Source: Rhodospirillaceae bacterium (GTDB lineage: Bacteria > Pseudomonadota > Alphaproteobacteria > UBA8366). Taken from it: 40,882 nt of DNA. This document shows, piece by piece, positions 18,560 to 25,541 of this stretch (positions within the stretch are counted from its first letter, which is position 1; each line of letters starts with the position of its first letter). Location: NCBI GenBank assembly GCA_002722095.1, contig PBKG01000010.1, positions 74,285-115,166 on the forward strand, written 5' to 3'. The position numbers and the translations under genes are program-made. The notes beneath the pieces are model-generated. The model was not told the origin of the DNA. It did no database searches and worked only from the letters and a program-made list of their open reading frames with translations.

Positions 18560-19423
18560 TCAAGCCTCTCGGTGTTCGGGTTTCAAATCATCCAAATCGG
18601 GTAGCCGAAAATGGAGGAGTTTACTGTCCTCGGTGGCGGAAACCGACAACCGTTCATCCGGATCGAGATACAGGGTCGTGCCCCAGCGGTATTTTTCATC
18701 TCCGGCATCGCCTGCTCCGTCGAGGACAAAATAGATATCGCGCCCGGGGCTACCGAACTCGTGGGTCGCGCCGGAGCCCAGCTTTAAAAAACTCGAGGCC
18801 GTGTTGCGTTCGGTGAAAACACCCATCGGTTTTTCATAAACGTCGTTAGCCCCTTCGACCGGCCGCCAATCGAAATTATCGGGTTTCATCAGAAACGGGC
18901 TGGCATAACGCGGTTCGGGATATTTCAATGGCCGGCCCATGACATGTTCCCAGATTGCCTGGCTGCCTTCGACATTGCGTTTGCCGGGAAGTCCTTCGTT
19001 TCGGTAATAGACGCCGTCCTTGAAGCTACCCATGGATTGCAATTCTTTGGCCGCCTTCAGCTGCTCGCCTCGGCCGATATAGCCGCCGCCCGACGCGCCA
19101 CCGCATTGCAGGCAAAGCACCTCCAGGTCCTTCTGGCCCCCTTGCAATTGGGGTCCGTAATGCACGGCTTCCGGAAAGTAACCGAGCATGCCCGGCTCCA
19201 GTTTGCCGGTTTTGGAATAATCCGCAGTGCCCGCTAGTTGATAGCGAAATTGCTCGAACATGTGTCGGTGGCGGGGGGAGAACCGTTCTTCGGAACGCGA
19301 AATGACCAATGAAAAATTATCGACGCCCGGTTCTCCTTCGAGGAGGAGTTTGCGATAAGCGGCGCCTTCCCGATGCAAGGAGGCACGATTGGAGTCGATC
19401 TCGTCGCTGTGAACGATTTTCAT
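18560..19423 (-). CDS. Cupin-domain protein (bicupin-like)
   Basis: The 287-aa protein has two cupin-like halves. The first contains FSPRHRHMFEQFRYQLAGTADY followed by GMLGYFPEAVHYGPQ, with possible metal-binding His residues. The second contains LKLGSGATHEFGSPGRDIYFVLDG and a closing LSVSATEDSKLLHFRLP. A Cys-Gly rich stretch (LCLQCGGASGGGYIG) lies between them. Cupins include dioxygenases, isomerases and sugar or acid binding proteins, so no reaction can be named. It is the last gene of the long minus-strand run, 17 nt after the class II aldolase, with a GAGG ribosome binding site. Confidence 0.8.
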   Translation of the reverse strand: MKIVHSDEIDSNRASLHREGAAYRKLLLEGEPGVDNFSLVISRSEERFSPRHRHMFEQFRYQLAGTADYSKTGKLEPGMLGYFPEAVHYGPQLQGGQKDLEVLCLQCGGASGGGYIGRGEQLKAAKELQSMGSFKDGVYYRNEGLPGKRNVEGSQAIWEHVMGRPLKYPEPRYASPFLMKPDNFDWRPVEGANDVYEKPMGVFTERNTASSFLKLGSGATHEFGSPGRDIYFVLDGAGDAGDEKYRWGTTLYLDPDERLSVSATEDSKLLHFRLPDLDDLKPEHREA

Positions 19424-19440
19424 GATGTCGCCTCTTAAAA

Positions 19441-20226
19441 TTACTCCCTGAAACCCGGATCCATCCTTTCACAAAGCCTCAGCACCGCGCCCCAATCTTT
19501 CGCACCCGCGGAATGGGGCGTTTGTTCGATCTGATCGCGGGCATGAATGCACACCTCGCGGGGTGGCATTACGTAATTTCCCTCGCCGGCGCTCAAAGTG
19601 GCGATTTGGCCTTGGCAGGACATCTCCAGCATATGATGCACGGTGAAGGTTTCTTTGACCGTCTTGCCGCAAACCAGTGCTCCGTGATTGCGCAGCAGCA
19701 TCCACCAGCCGTCGTGCCCTAAGTCTTCCAGCAAAGGATCGCGCATAGCGGGATCGAACTCAAAGCCACCGAAATCGTGATAGCGGATGCGTTCGAAAAA
19801 TCGCATCGAGTGCTGAGTTAGTGGCAACAGCCCGTCCTTGTGGGAAGCCACTCCCATCGCTGCTGGCGTGTGGGTGTGGAAAACCACATTGATATCTTCC
19901 CGTGCGGCCAGAATACCCGCATGGATGACGAGCCCGCCGCCCCTGAGTTCGGGCAGGCCTTCCTGGGCCGGCGTGCCGTCGATGCCGTATTTCTGCAACG
20001 AAGACGCGGTTACTTCTTCAAACATGAAGTCGAATGGCTTGATCAGTAGCTTGTCGGGTTCGTCAGGCACACGAACCGACAAATGATTATAGGTGAGGTC
20101 GTCGACCCCGTAGTGGACGAGCGCCCGGTGGGCGGCCGCAAGATCGACCCTCGCCTCCCACTCGGCGTCGGATACCTGGCCTTGCAGGCTGTTTCCTTTT
20201 TCGAGCGTAAATACAGCGACGGTCAT
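19441..20226 (-). CDS. Class II aldolase/adducin family protein
   Basis: Members are zinc-dependent aldolases or epimerases acting on sugar phosphates or related hydroxy-carbonyl compounds. The 261-aa protein has the zinc-binding HxH in VVFHTHTPAAMG (H117 and H119), a distal zinc His in LLRNHGALVCG (H181) and the phosphate-loop-like YNHLSVRVPDEPD segment. A very strong ribosome binding site (GGGAGGGAGG) precedes the ATG at 20226. It follows the second UGSC gene by 26 nt, so both are probably on one transcript. The substrate is unknown; some family members are decarboxylases or lyases. Confidence 0.9.
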   Translation of the reverse strand: MTVAVFTLEKGNSLQGQVSDAEWEARVDLAAAHRALVHYGVDDLTYNHLSVRVPDEPDKLLIKPFDFMFEEVTASSLQKYGIDGTPAQEGLPELRGGGLVIHAGILAAREDINVVFHTHTPAAMGVASHKDGLLPLTQHSMRFFERIRYHDFGGFEFDPAMRDPLLEDLGHDGWWMLLRNHGALVCGKTVKETFTVHHMLEMSCQGQIATLSAGEGNYVMPPREVCIHARDQIEQTPHSAGAKDWGAVLRLCERMDPGFRE

Positions 20227-20252
20227 CTTGCCTCCCTCCCGTCTGTTTTAAT

Positions 20253-20780
20253 TCAAGCGTTGCCTTTCAGCGTCTCGAAGATAGGCGTGAACGCTTCGTA
20301 GGCGATTTCCTTGAGCTCGTCCTGGGATCGGTTCTGGATAGGATGCTCGACCCAGATGATTGCCGGTTCGAATCCGAGCGATTTCGACTGCGCGGCCGCC
20401 GCCGGTTGGAATTCCGTCGTTGCCACCATCAGTCCGGGAACGCCCAATTGGTCTAGTGCATTCATGTCATGCAAACTGCACGACGTGCAGGAGCCTCAAT
20501 CGGCCAAGCTTTCGACGACGATGTCGGCTTCCTGGACGATGGCCTGAATAATCTCGGGCGCGGCATTCTTCGAATTGCTGGCCTTGCGGTAACGCTTCAC
20601 CGTAAAGCCCTCGTCGGTGAATTTCGTCTCGATATGATCCAGGAACTCGTTCGAGCGTTCCTTGGCTATATCGAGCAACGCGATCGTCTTACCGCTGATG
20701 TCGTCGGGCAATGCCGCGCGGTCACGCAGGCTTGCCGACGCTTCGTTGGTCGGATCGCGGAGAAAGGTGGTTTCTGCCAT
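20253..20780 (-). CDS. UGSC-family selenoprotein 2, locus B (in-frame UGA read as Sec)
   Basis: An ordinary reading gives two fragments, 94 codons to a TGA at 20496-20498 and a downstream open stretch to 20253. With Sec at the UGA the product is one 175-aa protein, LAD-U95-GSCTSCSLHD in the middle. By hand it matches the adjacent UGSC copy at about 144 of 175 positions. The first half has GKTIALLDIAKERSNEFLD and the second LGFEPAIIWVEHPIQNR. The start has a strong ribosome binding site (AAGGAGAGGAG). It is probably cytosolic, a redox protein of the UGSC family of unknown reaction. Tandem duplication in the operon suggests a heteromer or substrate variants; that part is inference. Confidence 0.9.
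20457..20490 (-). promoter_or_regulatory. Candidate SECIS element, UGSC copy 2 (two adjacent hairpins)
   Basis: Just after the UGA the RNA can form CUGCAC-GUC-GUGCAG (20476-20490). It can then form UGCAU-GACAUGA-AUGCA (20457-20473), with a 5-bp stem and a 7-nt loop starting with G, 27 nt after the UGA. The second fits the usual distance of bacterial SECIS loops better; the first is present in all three genes. Confidence 0.5.
20496..20498 (-). other. Predicted selenocysteine UGA codon (Sec95), UGSC copy 2
   Basis: In-frame TGA aligned with those of the other two UGSC genes; the frame continues 80 codons beyond it with family-conserved protein sequence. Confidence 0.87.
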
Positions 20781-20804
20781 GATCTCCTCTCCTTCGGTTA
20801 AAAT

Positions 20805-21332
20805 TTACGCATTGCCTTTCAGCGTTTCCAAAATCGGCGAAAACGCATCATAGGCGATATCCTTCAACTCCGCTTCGCTCCTGTTCTGGATCGGATGTTC
20901 GACCCAGATGATTGCCGGTTCGAAGCCGAGCGATTTCGATTGAGCCGCCGCAGCGGGCACAAAATCCGTCGTTGCCACCATCAGGCCCGGGATGCCGAGT
21001 TTGTCGAGTGCATTCATGTCATGCAAACTGCACGACGTGCAGGAGCCTCAATCGGCGAGGCTTTCGACGACCAGGTCCGCTTCCTGAACGATCGCCTGAA
21101 TAATTTCGGGCGCGGCGGGTTTCGACATGGTCCCTTTACGGTAACGCTTTACCGTGAAACCTTCGCCGACGAATTTCTCCTCGATATGATCGAGAAATTC
21201 CTGGCTACGTTCCTTGGAAATATCCAACAGCGCGATCGTCTTGCCATCGATGTCGTCGGGCATTGCCAAGCGTTGGCGCATGCTTCTCGTCGTTTCGCTG
21301 GTTGGATCGCGGAGATAAGTGCTTTCGGCCAT
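20805..21332 (-). CDS. UGSC-family selenoprotein 1, locus B (in-frame UGA read as Sec)
   Basis: The gene is split at a TGA at 21048-21050 into a 94-codon part and an 80-codon part that stays open to 20805. Joined by Sec it encodes 175 aa with LAD-U95-GSCTSCSLHD. The start at 21332 has an AAAGGAG ribosome binding site and lies 13 nt after the thioredoxin-fusion stop. The N-terminal half has GKTIALLDISKERSQEFLD and EIIQAIVQEADLVVESLAD. The C-terminal half ends LGFEPAIIWVEHPIQNRSEAELKDIA. No signal peptide or membrane segment is seen. The likely partner is the upstream thioredoxin-fused protein. A Cys-containing homologue (CGSC) elsewhere would support the Sec reading. Confidence 0.9.
21009..21042 (-). 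promoter_or_regulatory. Candidate SECIS element, UGSC copy 1 (two adjacent hairpins)
   Basis: It has the same two potential hairpins as the tandem copy: CUGCAC-GUC-GUGCAG at 21028-21042 and UGCAU-GACAUGA-AUGCA at 21009-21025. The nucleotides are identical between the copies from the UGA to this point, although the flanking codons differ at synonymous sites. Confidence 0.5.
21048..21050 (-). other. Predicted selenocysteine UGA codon (Sec95), UGSC copy 1
   Basis: In-frame TGA at the same place as in the tandem copy and in the locus A copy, followed by the identical G-S-C-T-S-C codons. Confidence 0.87.
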
Positions 21333-21345
21333 TTGCCTTTCTCCT

Positions 21346-22785
21346 TTAAAACGCGTGCGTTACGGGCTGGATTTCTTCGCGGTTTCGTCCGCCGCCCCAA
21401 CCTCCGATTATAGCGGTTTGCAGACCCGCTGTCCCGCCGGCGCGGACCAGCAGGATACCGTGATCCCGCCAGAATTTCGGAATCATTTCTTCGGCAAGCG
21501 AGGGGTCGATGCCCTCGCTGACGCCGTCCTTGCCTTTGACCAAATCTTTGCCGGGCCGAGTGGTGTAGTGGTGAAGGGCCTCTTCGATTTCCTTTCGGCC
21601 CCAACCGTCTTCCTTGTAGATACGGTAATGCTCCGGCGAGATCGCAACGATAACGTTGGATTTTTGACAGGACCGAGGATGGAGATCGTTCACCAGCGAT
21701 AGGGAGAGCGAGCGTGCGAGTTCGTCGGCGGATCGTGCGGAGCCTTCCGAAAACGCCGTTACACCGTGGCCATGGTGAAGCGTGACCGCATTCGAGCCCG
21801 GTTTACAGCCTCGAGAGACATGGAGTGGCTCCCAATCGGGATCGGTTTCGTCCTCGGCAAAGCAGAAGGTGTATTTGCCGGGATTGCCGAACACCGCCCG
21901 ATCGATTTCGCCCGGTCGTCCGCCGCCCACATTGCGCACGAGCAGTTGTAGGCTTCTTCCGATGGTGGCGTTGGCCCGGTTGCCCTGGCCCAAGCAGTTA
22001 TGACCCCAATTCATACCGATCGACTTTGTGACCGGACCGTTGGCGACGATCACGGGGCCTGAGAAGAACAGCGTACAGAGGACGCCGTGGAGGGTGAATT
22101 TGGGTTTGAGCGCGGCCTCGACGACAGCCAGGATCACCGGCATATATTCCGGCCGCGCACCGGCCATAACCGCATTGATCGCGATTTTCTCGACGGTGCA
22201 CTCCTTCATGTCCGGCGGCATGATGCCGACCACTTCGTCCGGCGCTCGGTCGGTGCCCGACAGCATCCGTAGGATACGATCGTCCGTCGGCGGTACGATG
22301 GGAAGCCCGTCGGTCCAGCCGCGATCGAATGCTTGTTCTACCGGGTCGTCCCATTCGGAAAACTCGATTTTCCGCGATTTCATCGGCACGTCGCCGTAGC
22401 GGGCCTGGAGTTGCTCTGGGATGCCGAGTTCTAGTGACTTCGAACCGCAGCCGGGCTGGTTTTCCGGCAGGCCTTCGCCGAGCCCCTGAATGCCGGTGAA
22501 CTTCTCCCATTCCTCGCGGTTCCAGCCGAATACGCGATCCGACTCTTTGCCACCGTCCTGGCGGATCAGGGTGGGTACGAATTCGATATCGTGACGAAAG
22601 CTTTGCTCGAGCGAGGTATCGTCGATGGCGCCTCCGGTCGCTTCGGGAAAGCTCGGATCGTCCTGGGAATAGATGGTGATCGGCGTTCCGGTGTCCTGAA
22701 GGCGTTTCAAGACCGGCGCCACCAGCTCGCAGGTGGGACAATCGCGCTTCACGACCGCGATCAGGCCGTCTTTGGTATCAGCCAT
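21346..22785 (-). CDS. Thioredoxin-fused partner protein of UGSC selenoproteins, locus B
   Basis: Like its locus A counterpart it is 479 aa and has the same layout. A thioredoxin-like domain carries C16-P-T-C19 and the cis-Pro VPT, and PGCGSKS follows near residue 110. The long C-terminal domain that I cannot assign contains FDRGWTDGLPIVPPT, CTVEKIAINAVMAGARPEY, FTLHGVLC, VRNVGGGRPGEIDRA, FCFAEDE and FWRDHGILLVRAGG. Roughly half of the residues match locus A by eye. A strong ribosome binding site (GGGGAGG) precedes the ATG at 22785. It follows aldo-keto reductase 1 by 52 nt, the widest gap in the long run, so an extra promoter is possible but not evident. It likely reduces the UGSC proteins encoded next. 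Confidence 0.85.
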   Translation of the reverse strand: MADTKDGLIAVVKRDCPTCELVAPVLKRLQDTGTPITIYSQDDPSFPEATGGAIDDTSLEQSFRHDIEFVPTLIRQDGGKESDRVFGWNREEWEKFTGIQGLGEGLPENQPGCGSKSLELGIPEQLQARYGDVPMKSRKIEFSEWDDPVEQAFDRGWTDGLPIVPPTDDRILRMLSGTDRAPDEVVGIMPPDMKECTVEKIAINAVMAGARPEYMPVILAVVEAALKPKFTLHGVLCTLFFSGPVIVANGPVTKSIGMNWGHNCLGQGNRANATIGRSLQLLVRNVGGGRPGEIDRAVFGNPGKYTFCFAEDETDPDWEPLHVSRGCKPGSNAVTLHHGHGVTAFSEGSARSADELARSLSLSLVNDLHPRSCQKSNVIVAISPEHYRIYKEDGWGRKEIEEALHHYTTRPGKDLVKGKDGVSEGIDPSLAEEMIPKFWRDHGILLVRAGGTAGLQTAIIGGWGGGRNREEIQPVTHAF

Positions 22786-22837
22786 GATTATTCCTCCCCA
22801 TGTTTGAGCGGAATTTTAGCATAGACGACCGCTACCG

Positions 22838-23665
22838 TTATAGCGTGCGCAAGTATTCCATCATCGCCAGCTGCTGCTTGCTGTCCGGCAGCGGCCCTTC
22901 GGCAGCTTTGAGATCGTCGGCCATGTTCGATGGATTGGATGTCCCGGGAATGGCGCAGGTGATTGCCGGATGAGCGATCACGAACTTGAGGAAGAATTGC
23001 CCCCAACTCGAAATGCCGAGTTCCTGTTCTGCCCATTCGGGGAGCGGCTTTCCAATAAGCCGCGAAATCACACCGCGTCCGCCAAGTGGCTTGTTGACGA
23101 GAAAGGCAATGCCATTGTCCTGGCAGTAGGGGAGAAGGCGTTCGGCGGCTTTCGGTTCGACCGGCGAGTAGACCATTTGCAGGAAATCCACCTTATGGCG
23201 GTCCATCGCGTCGATCACCGACGGTATGGCGCCTTCGGTGTAGTGCGTTATGCCGAGATAGCGAAACCGGCCTGCCTCCCGCCAGTTGCCCATGGTCCGC
23301 ATCTGGGTGTCGAGATCGACCAAATTGTGAACCTGCATCAGATCGATCTTGTCGGTTTTGAAAAGCCGAAACGACGTTTCCATTTCGGCGATGCCCGCGG
23401 CTTCGCCTGTGGTCCACACCTTGGTCGCGATGAATGCTTTGCCGTGAGCATCCATCTTTTCCAATAGATCACCGGCGACCCCTTCCGCGCGGCCATACAT
23501 GGGCGAGGAATCGACGACGGTCCCACCACCGTCGAACAATGTTTGCAGCACCGCTTCCCGGCCGGCGCGCTCGCTGGGATCGCTGCCGATATCGAAACCT
23601 TGCCAGGTGCCGAGCCCGATGACGGGAATTTGCTCGCCGGTGGCGGGGATTGAGCGGGTAATCAT
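22838..23665 (-). CDS. Aldo-keto reductase 1 (cytosolic type)
   Basis: The aldo-keto reductase family reduces aldehydes and ketones with NAD(P)H in a TIM barrel. The 275-aa protein has the full catalytic tetrad: Asp and Tyr in VVDSSPMYGRAEG, Lys in FIATKVWTTG and His in LMQVHNLVDL. It also has the cofactor segment ITCAIPGTSNPSNMADD. Unlike its two upstream paralogues it starts directly with MITRSIPATGEQIPVIGLGT and has no export signal. It lies 4 nt after aldo-keto reductase 2. The substrate is unknown. Confidence 0.92.
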   Translation of the reverse strand: MITRSIPATGEQIPVIGLGTWQGFDIGSDPSERAGREAVLQTLFDGGGTVVDSSPMYGRAEGVAGDLLEKMDAHGKAFIATKVWTTGEAAGIAEMETSFRLFKTDKIDLMQVHNLVDLDTQMRTMGNWREAGRFRYLGITHYTEGAIPSVIDAMDRHKVDFLQMVYSPVEPKAAERLLPYCQDNGIAFLVNKPLGGRGVISRLIGKPLPEWAEQELGISSWGQFFLKFVIAHPAITCAIPGTSNPSNMADDLKAAEGPLPDSKQQLAMMEYLRTL

Positions 23666-23669
23666 CGCG

Positions 23670-24590
23670 TTAGAGGCTGCGATAGAATTTCAGCATCTTC
23701 GCTTGCATCTTCGCGTCCGGTAGCGGGCCGTAGCCGGCCCCTAAATTGTCGGTCATGTATTTCGGTTTGTCGGTGCCGGGGATGGCGCAGGTGACGCCCG
23801 AATGGGCGATAACGAATTTAAGGAAAAATCGCGCCCAGCTGTCGATGCCGAATTCTTTGGCCCACCCGGGTAGTTCCAGGCCGCGCGTCATACGAAAGAG
23901 GCTGCCGCGCGCAAATGGGCGATTGGCGAGGAAGGCAATGCCTTTTTCCTGGCAAAGCGGTAACAGGCGGTTGGCGGCTTCCGGCTCATCCAACGAATAC
24001 ATCATTTGCAGAAAATCCAACGGTTCCCGCTCGATCACCGCGATCACGTCGTCGATGGCTTCGGGAACGTAATGGGTAATTCCGAGATAGCGAAACCGAC
24101 CTTCGTCTTTCCAGGCCCGCATGGTTTTGAGCTGGGTTCGGGTGTCGACCAGATTGTGGACCTGCATCAGGTCGATCTTCTGGGTTTTGAACAGCGAAAA
24201 GCTCTCGTTCATCTCGGCGATGCCTTCCCGCTGCCCATCGGTCCAGACCTTGGTTGCGATGAAGGCTTTGGCGCGGTCTCCCATTTTGGCCAGCAGGTCG
24301 CCGACCACCCCTTCGGCACTGCCATACATGGGCGAAGAATCGATGACGCTGCCGCCGGCCTCGAACAGAAGGCGCAAAACTTCTTCCCGGCTCGGAAACG
24401 CATCGGGCTCGTCGCGTATGTCGAAAACGCGGGACGTACCAACGCCGATCACTGGCAACTCCTCGCCGGTTTTGGGAATTTTCTTGGTGCGGATCTTCTT
24501 TGCTGACAACGCAGGCATGGCCGGCAGGCTGGTACCCAGGGCCGTCGCGGTGGTCAATTTGAGGAATTCCTTTCGGTTGAAATCAGTCAT
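23670..24590 (-). CDS. Aldo-keto reductase 2 with Tat-like signal
   Basis: The 306-aa protein (ATG at 24590, 2 nt after the preceding stop) starts MTDFNRKEFLKLTTATALG. An R-K-x-F-L-K motif and a weakly hydrophobic stretch lead to ALSAKK, which resembles a twin-arginine signal with a possible AxA cleavage site. The aldo-keto reductase core follows: VIDSSPMYGSAEG, FIATKVWTDG, LMQVHNLVD and VTCAIPGTDKPKYMTDN, so all four catalytic residues are present. A longer frame upstream to 24791 overlaps the preceding gene and is rejected. Export of a nicotinamide-dependent enzyme would be odd, since free NADPH is lacking in the periplasm. The signal may instead be a relic or guide a folded holoenzyme. Confidence 0.9.
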   Translation of the reverse strand: MTDFNRKEFLKLTTATALGTSLPAMPALSAKKIRTKKIPKTGEELPVIGVGTSRVFDIRDEPDAFPSREEVLRLLFEAGGSVIDSSPMYGSAEGVVGDLLAKMGDRAKAFIATKVWTDGQREGIAEMNESFSLFKTQKIDLMQVHNLVDTRTQLKTMRAWKDEGRFRYLGITHYVPEAIDDVIAVIEREPLDFLQMMYSLDEPEAANRLLPLCQEKGIAFLANRPFARGSLFRMTRGLELPGWAKEFGIDSWARFFLKFVIAHSGVTCAIPGTDKPKYMTDNLGAGYGPLPDAKMQAKMLKFYRSL

Positions 24591-24592
24591 TT

Positions 24593-25528
24593 CTACAGAC
24601 TCCGCCAATAGTCGATCATTTTCTTCGATTGTTTTGCATCGGGCATCGGGCCCCGACCTGCGCCCAAATTGTCGATCATATATTCCGGCTTGTCCGTCCC
24701 GGGGATGACGCAAGTTACCGCCGGGTGGCCGAGGGCAAATTTCAGGAAAAACTGCGCCCAGCTTTTGCAATCGAGCTCTTTGACTGACCATTCAGGAAGC
24801 TTCTTGCCCTTTACGGCTCGGAACATCTTGCCACGTTCGAAAGCTCGGTTGATCACGACAGCCACGCCCTTTTCCTGGCAGAGCGGAAACAGCTTCTCCG
24901 CGGCGTCCGGGTTTTTAAGCGAATACTTCATTTGTACGAAGTCCATCGGCTCCTGCTCAACAGTCTGAATCAGCTTATCCATGGCCCGCATTTTGAAATG
25001 GGTGACGCCCAGATATCGGAGGCGGCCCTTTTCCCGCCAGTTACGTATGGTTTTGATCTGGGTCTTGGTATCGCGGAGATTATGGACGTACATCAAATCG
25101 ATCTTGTCGGTGCGGAGATATTTGAAGCTCTCTTCCATTTCGGCGATGCCTTCCGCCTCTCCCGTTGTGCGTACTTTGGTCGCCAGGAAAGCCTTGTCGC
25201 GTGCCTTCATACGCTCGAACAACACACCGACAGCATCTTCGGCGAGTCCGTAGGAGGGGGCGGTATCGACCATTTTGCCGCCACCGTTAAAAAGAATGTT
25301 GAGTACTTTTTCCCGGATCGCCATGTCCGCCTCGTCGGTGGGCGAAATATCGAACACGCGCGCTGTACCGACGCCGATCACCGGCATTGGCTCGCCCGTC
25401 TTGGGTATTTTGCGACTAGCGATGGGCTGGGCAGCGAGGGTTGGTACGCTCCTCAATCCAATTGCTAGCCCCGAAGCGCTCGCGAGTTTGAGAAAATTTT
25501 TGCGGGAAACTTCGGTGAAATCAGGCAT
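24593..25528 (-). CDS. Aldo-keto reductase 3 with Tat-like signal
   Basis: The 311-aa protein (ATG at 25528, ribosome binding site GGGAGG) begins MPDFTEVSRKNFLKLASASG. The Tat-like S-R-K-x-F-L-K motif is followed by a hydrophobic stretch and TLAAQP as a possible cleavage site. The aldo-keto reductase tetrad is in MVDTAPSYGLAED, FLATKVRTTG and LMYVHNLRD, and the cofactor loop in VTCVIPGTDKPEYMIDN. An in-frame Met at 25600 overlaps the transporter gene and is rejected. It is the first of three tandem aldo-keto reductase paralogues and follows the transporter by 13 nt. Confidence 0.9.
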   Translation of the reverse strand: MPDFTEVSRKNFLKLASASGLAIGLRSVPTLAAQPIASRKIPKTGEPMPVIGVGTARVFDISPTDEADMAIREKVLNILFNGGGKMVDTAPSYGLAEDAVGVLFERMKARDKAFLATKVRTTGEAEGIAEMEESFKYLRTDKIDLMYVHNLRDTKTQIKTIRNWREKGRLRYLGVTHFKMRAMDKLIQTVEQEPMDFVQMKYSLKNPDAAEKLFPLCQEKGVAVVINRAFERGKMFRAVKGKKLPEWSVKELDCKSWAQFFLKFALGHPAVTCVIPGTDKPEYMIDNLGAGRGPMPDAKQSKKMIDYWRSL

Positions 25529-25541
25529 GTCGGGGCCTCCC

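Noticed and set aside
15802..21050. In-frame TGAs as nonsense mutations (three pseudogenes)
   Set aside because: All three sit at the same codon, with conserved sequence and frame on both sides and good ribosome binding sites; independent identical nonsense mutations are not plausible.
15802..21050. UGA as tryptophan (altered genetic code)
   Set aside because: TGA terminates many genes here (pyrB, HAD-family, thioredoxin fusion A), Trp is encoded by TGG throughout, and U-G-S-C-T-S-C matches a known Sec family.
20253..21332. Tandem UGSC genes as an assembly duplication
   Set aside because: The copies differ at about 31 of 175 residues and at many synonymous sites, so they are true paralogues.
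20895..21413. Long plus-strand frames opposite the UGSC and thioredoxin-fusion genes
   Set aside because: They are shadows of the minus-strand genes: no ribosome binding sites, no family resemblance and Arg/Gly/Ala-rich antisense composition.
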